DNA of 64,000 nucleotides from NCBI RefSeq assembly GCF_039851975.1, contig NZ_CP156660.1, positions 4,097,035-4,161,034 of the forward strand, in the 5' to 3' direction. Shown one piece after another: positions 63,813-64,000 of the stretch. Numbering within the stretch: the stretch's first letter is position 1; the number at the start of each line of letters is the position of its first letter. Origin of the DNA: Desulfoscipio sp. XC116 (GTDB lineage: Bacteria; Bacillota; Desulfotomaculia; Desulfotomaculales; Desulfallaceae). The position numbers and the translations under genes are program-made. The notes beneath the pieces are model-generated. The model was not told the DNA's origin. It did not search any database and saw only the letters and a list, made by a program, of their open reading frames with translations.

Positions 63813-64000
63813 TTAGCCGGTATTATTCATCCCCCTTATCATCTCGGACGAAGCGCCCAGCCGGGCGGATATGGATGCCGCGCATTCATTTAAAATATCC
63901 AGATAGCCCATCAGAGCTTCTTTATTCAGCCGGCTGCTGGGACCAAATATATTTAAAGACGCCACTACTTTGCCGTGGCGGTTCCAAATGGGCACCGACA
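63813..64000 (-). CDS. IclR-family transcriptional regulator, C-terminal end (runs off the right edge)
   Basis: The last 62 residues read SVPIWNRHGKVVASLNIFGPSSRLNKEAL and end AASISARLGAS..GMNNTG. The pattern P-I-x-x-x-x-G-x-V-V-A-x-L-x-I-x-G-P followed by an alpha helix with AASISARLG is the end of the IclR effector-binding domain. The DNA-binding part and start lie beyond position 64000. Its regulated genes are not visible. Confidence 0.82.
   Translation of the reverse strand, partial: SVPIWNRHGKVVASLNIFGPSSRLNKEALMGYLDILNECAASISARLGASSEMIRGMNNTG

Overview
The window reads as the chromosome of an endospore-forming, S-layered Firmicute of the Desulfotomaculum/Peptococcaceae type. The evidence is the sporulation genes spoIID and spoIIID, the mbl and murA genes next to an F1Fo ATP synthase operon, several SLH and copper-amine-oxidase-like (stalk) surface proteins, frequent TTG/GTG starts, and a TolC/RND efflux set as found in this clade. 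Genus-level placement is inference. Nearly all genes lie on the minus strand. I saw no rRNA, tRNA or CRISPR array.

Layout. 1-19165 (minus): a surface-glycan cluster. From its 5' end it encodes a polymerase/ligase with TPRs, a WbaP-like priming transferase, GT4 and GT2 glycosyltransferases, an apparently complete dTDP-3-acetamido-3,6-dideoxyhexose pathway (RmlA, RmlB, FdtA/QdtA-like isomerase, aminotransferase, N-acetyltransferase), a CDP-glycerol-type transferase, a GT2-GT4-coiled-coil-FkbM fusion and the start of UDP-glucose dehydrogenase. Two decayed genes (gtrA-like and a second ugd 5' end) sit at its left end. 19596-27187: a DHA2 drug exporter with a short HlyD partner, then an operon marR-acrA-acrB. 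27548-35116: an SLH protein, a YefM-YoeB toxin-antitoxin pair with its operator, a YgiT-type zinc protein, and a 1.36-kb direct duplication of an Rpn-type nuclease unit flanking a probable TumA/TumE pair. 35305-48469: tolC, a 733-aa surface protein with a long structured leader, a divergent ECF sigma/anti-sigma operon, a cell-wall subtilase with SLH domains, and a stalk/PKD protein. 48888-55562: mbl, spoIIID, an inserted AAA/DUF4143 ATPase bounded by a duplicated, inactivated spoIIID 5' end, spoIID and murA. 55997-63375: the complete atp operon (Z, I, B, E, F, H, A, G, D, C). 63813-64000: the C-terminal end of an IclR-family regulator.

How it fits together. The glycan cluster, the S-layer-like proteins and the ECF switch all concern the cell envelope. 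Two promoters with the same GGAACTTT-N15-GTCTAA architecture diverge from one intergenic region, one reading the sigma/anti-sigma operon and one reading the 733-aa surface-protein gene; a related site precedes the stalk/PKD gene. This is the most interesting system in the window: an apparent ECF-controlled envelope regulon in which the sigma factor would also read its own operon. Other points worth a look are a dnaX-type A AAA AAG slippery heptamer exactly where a 60-aa gene changes frame, two efflux genes whose Shine-Dalgarno or reading frame points to ATA/ATT starts, a REP-like repeat translated inside the anti-sigma factor, and mosaic duplications around tolC and tumE.
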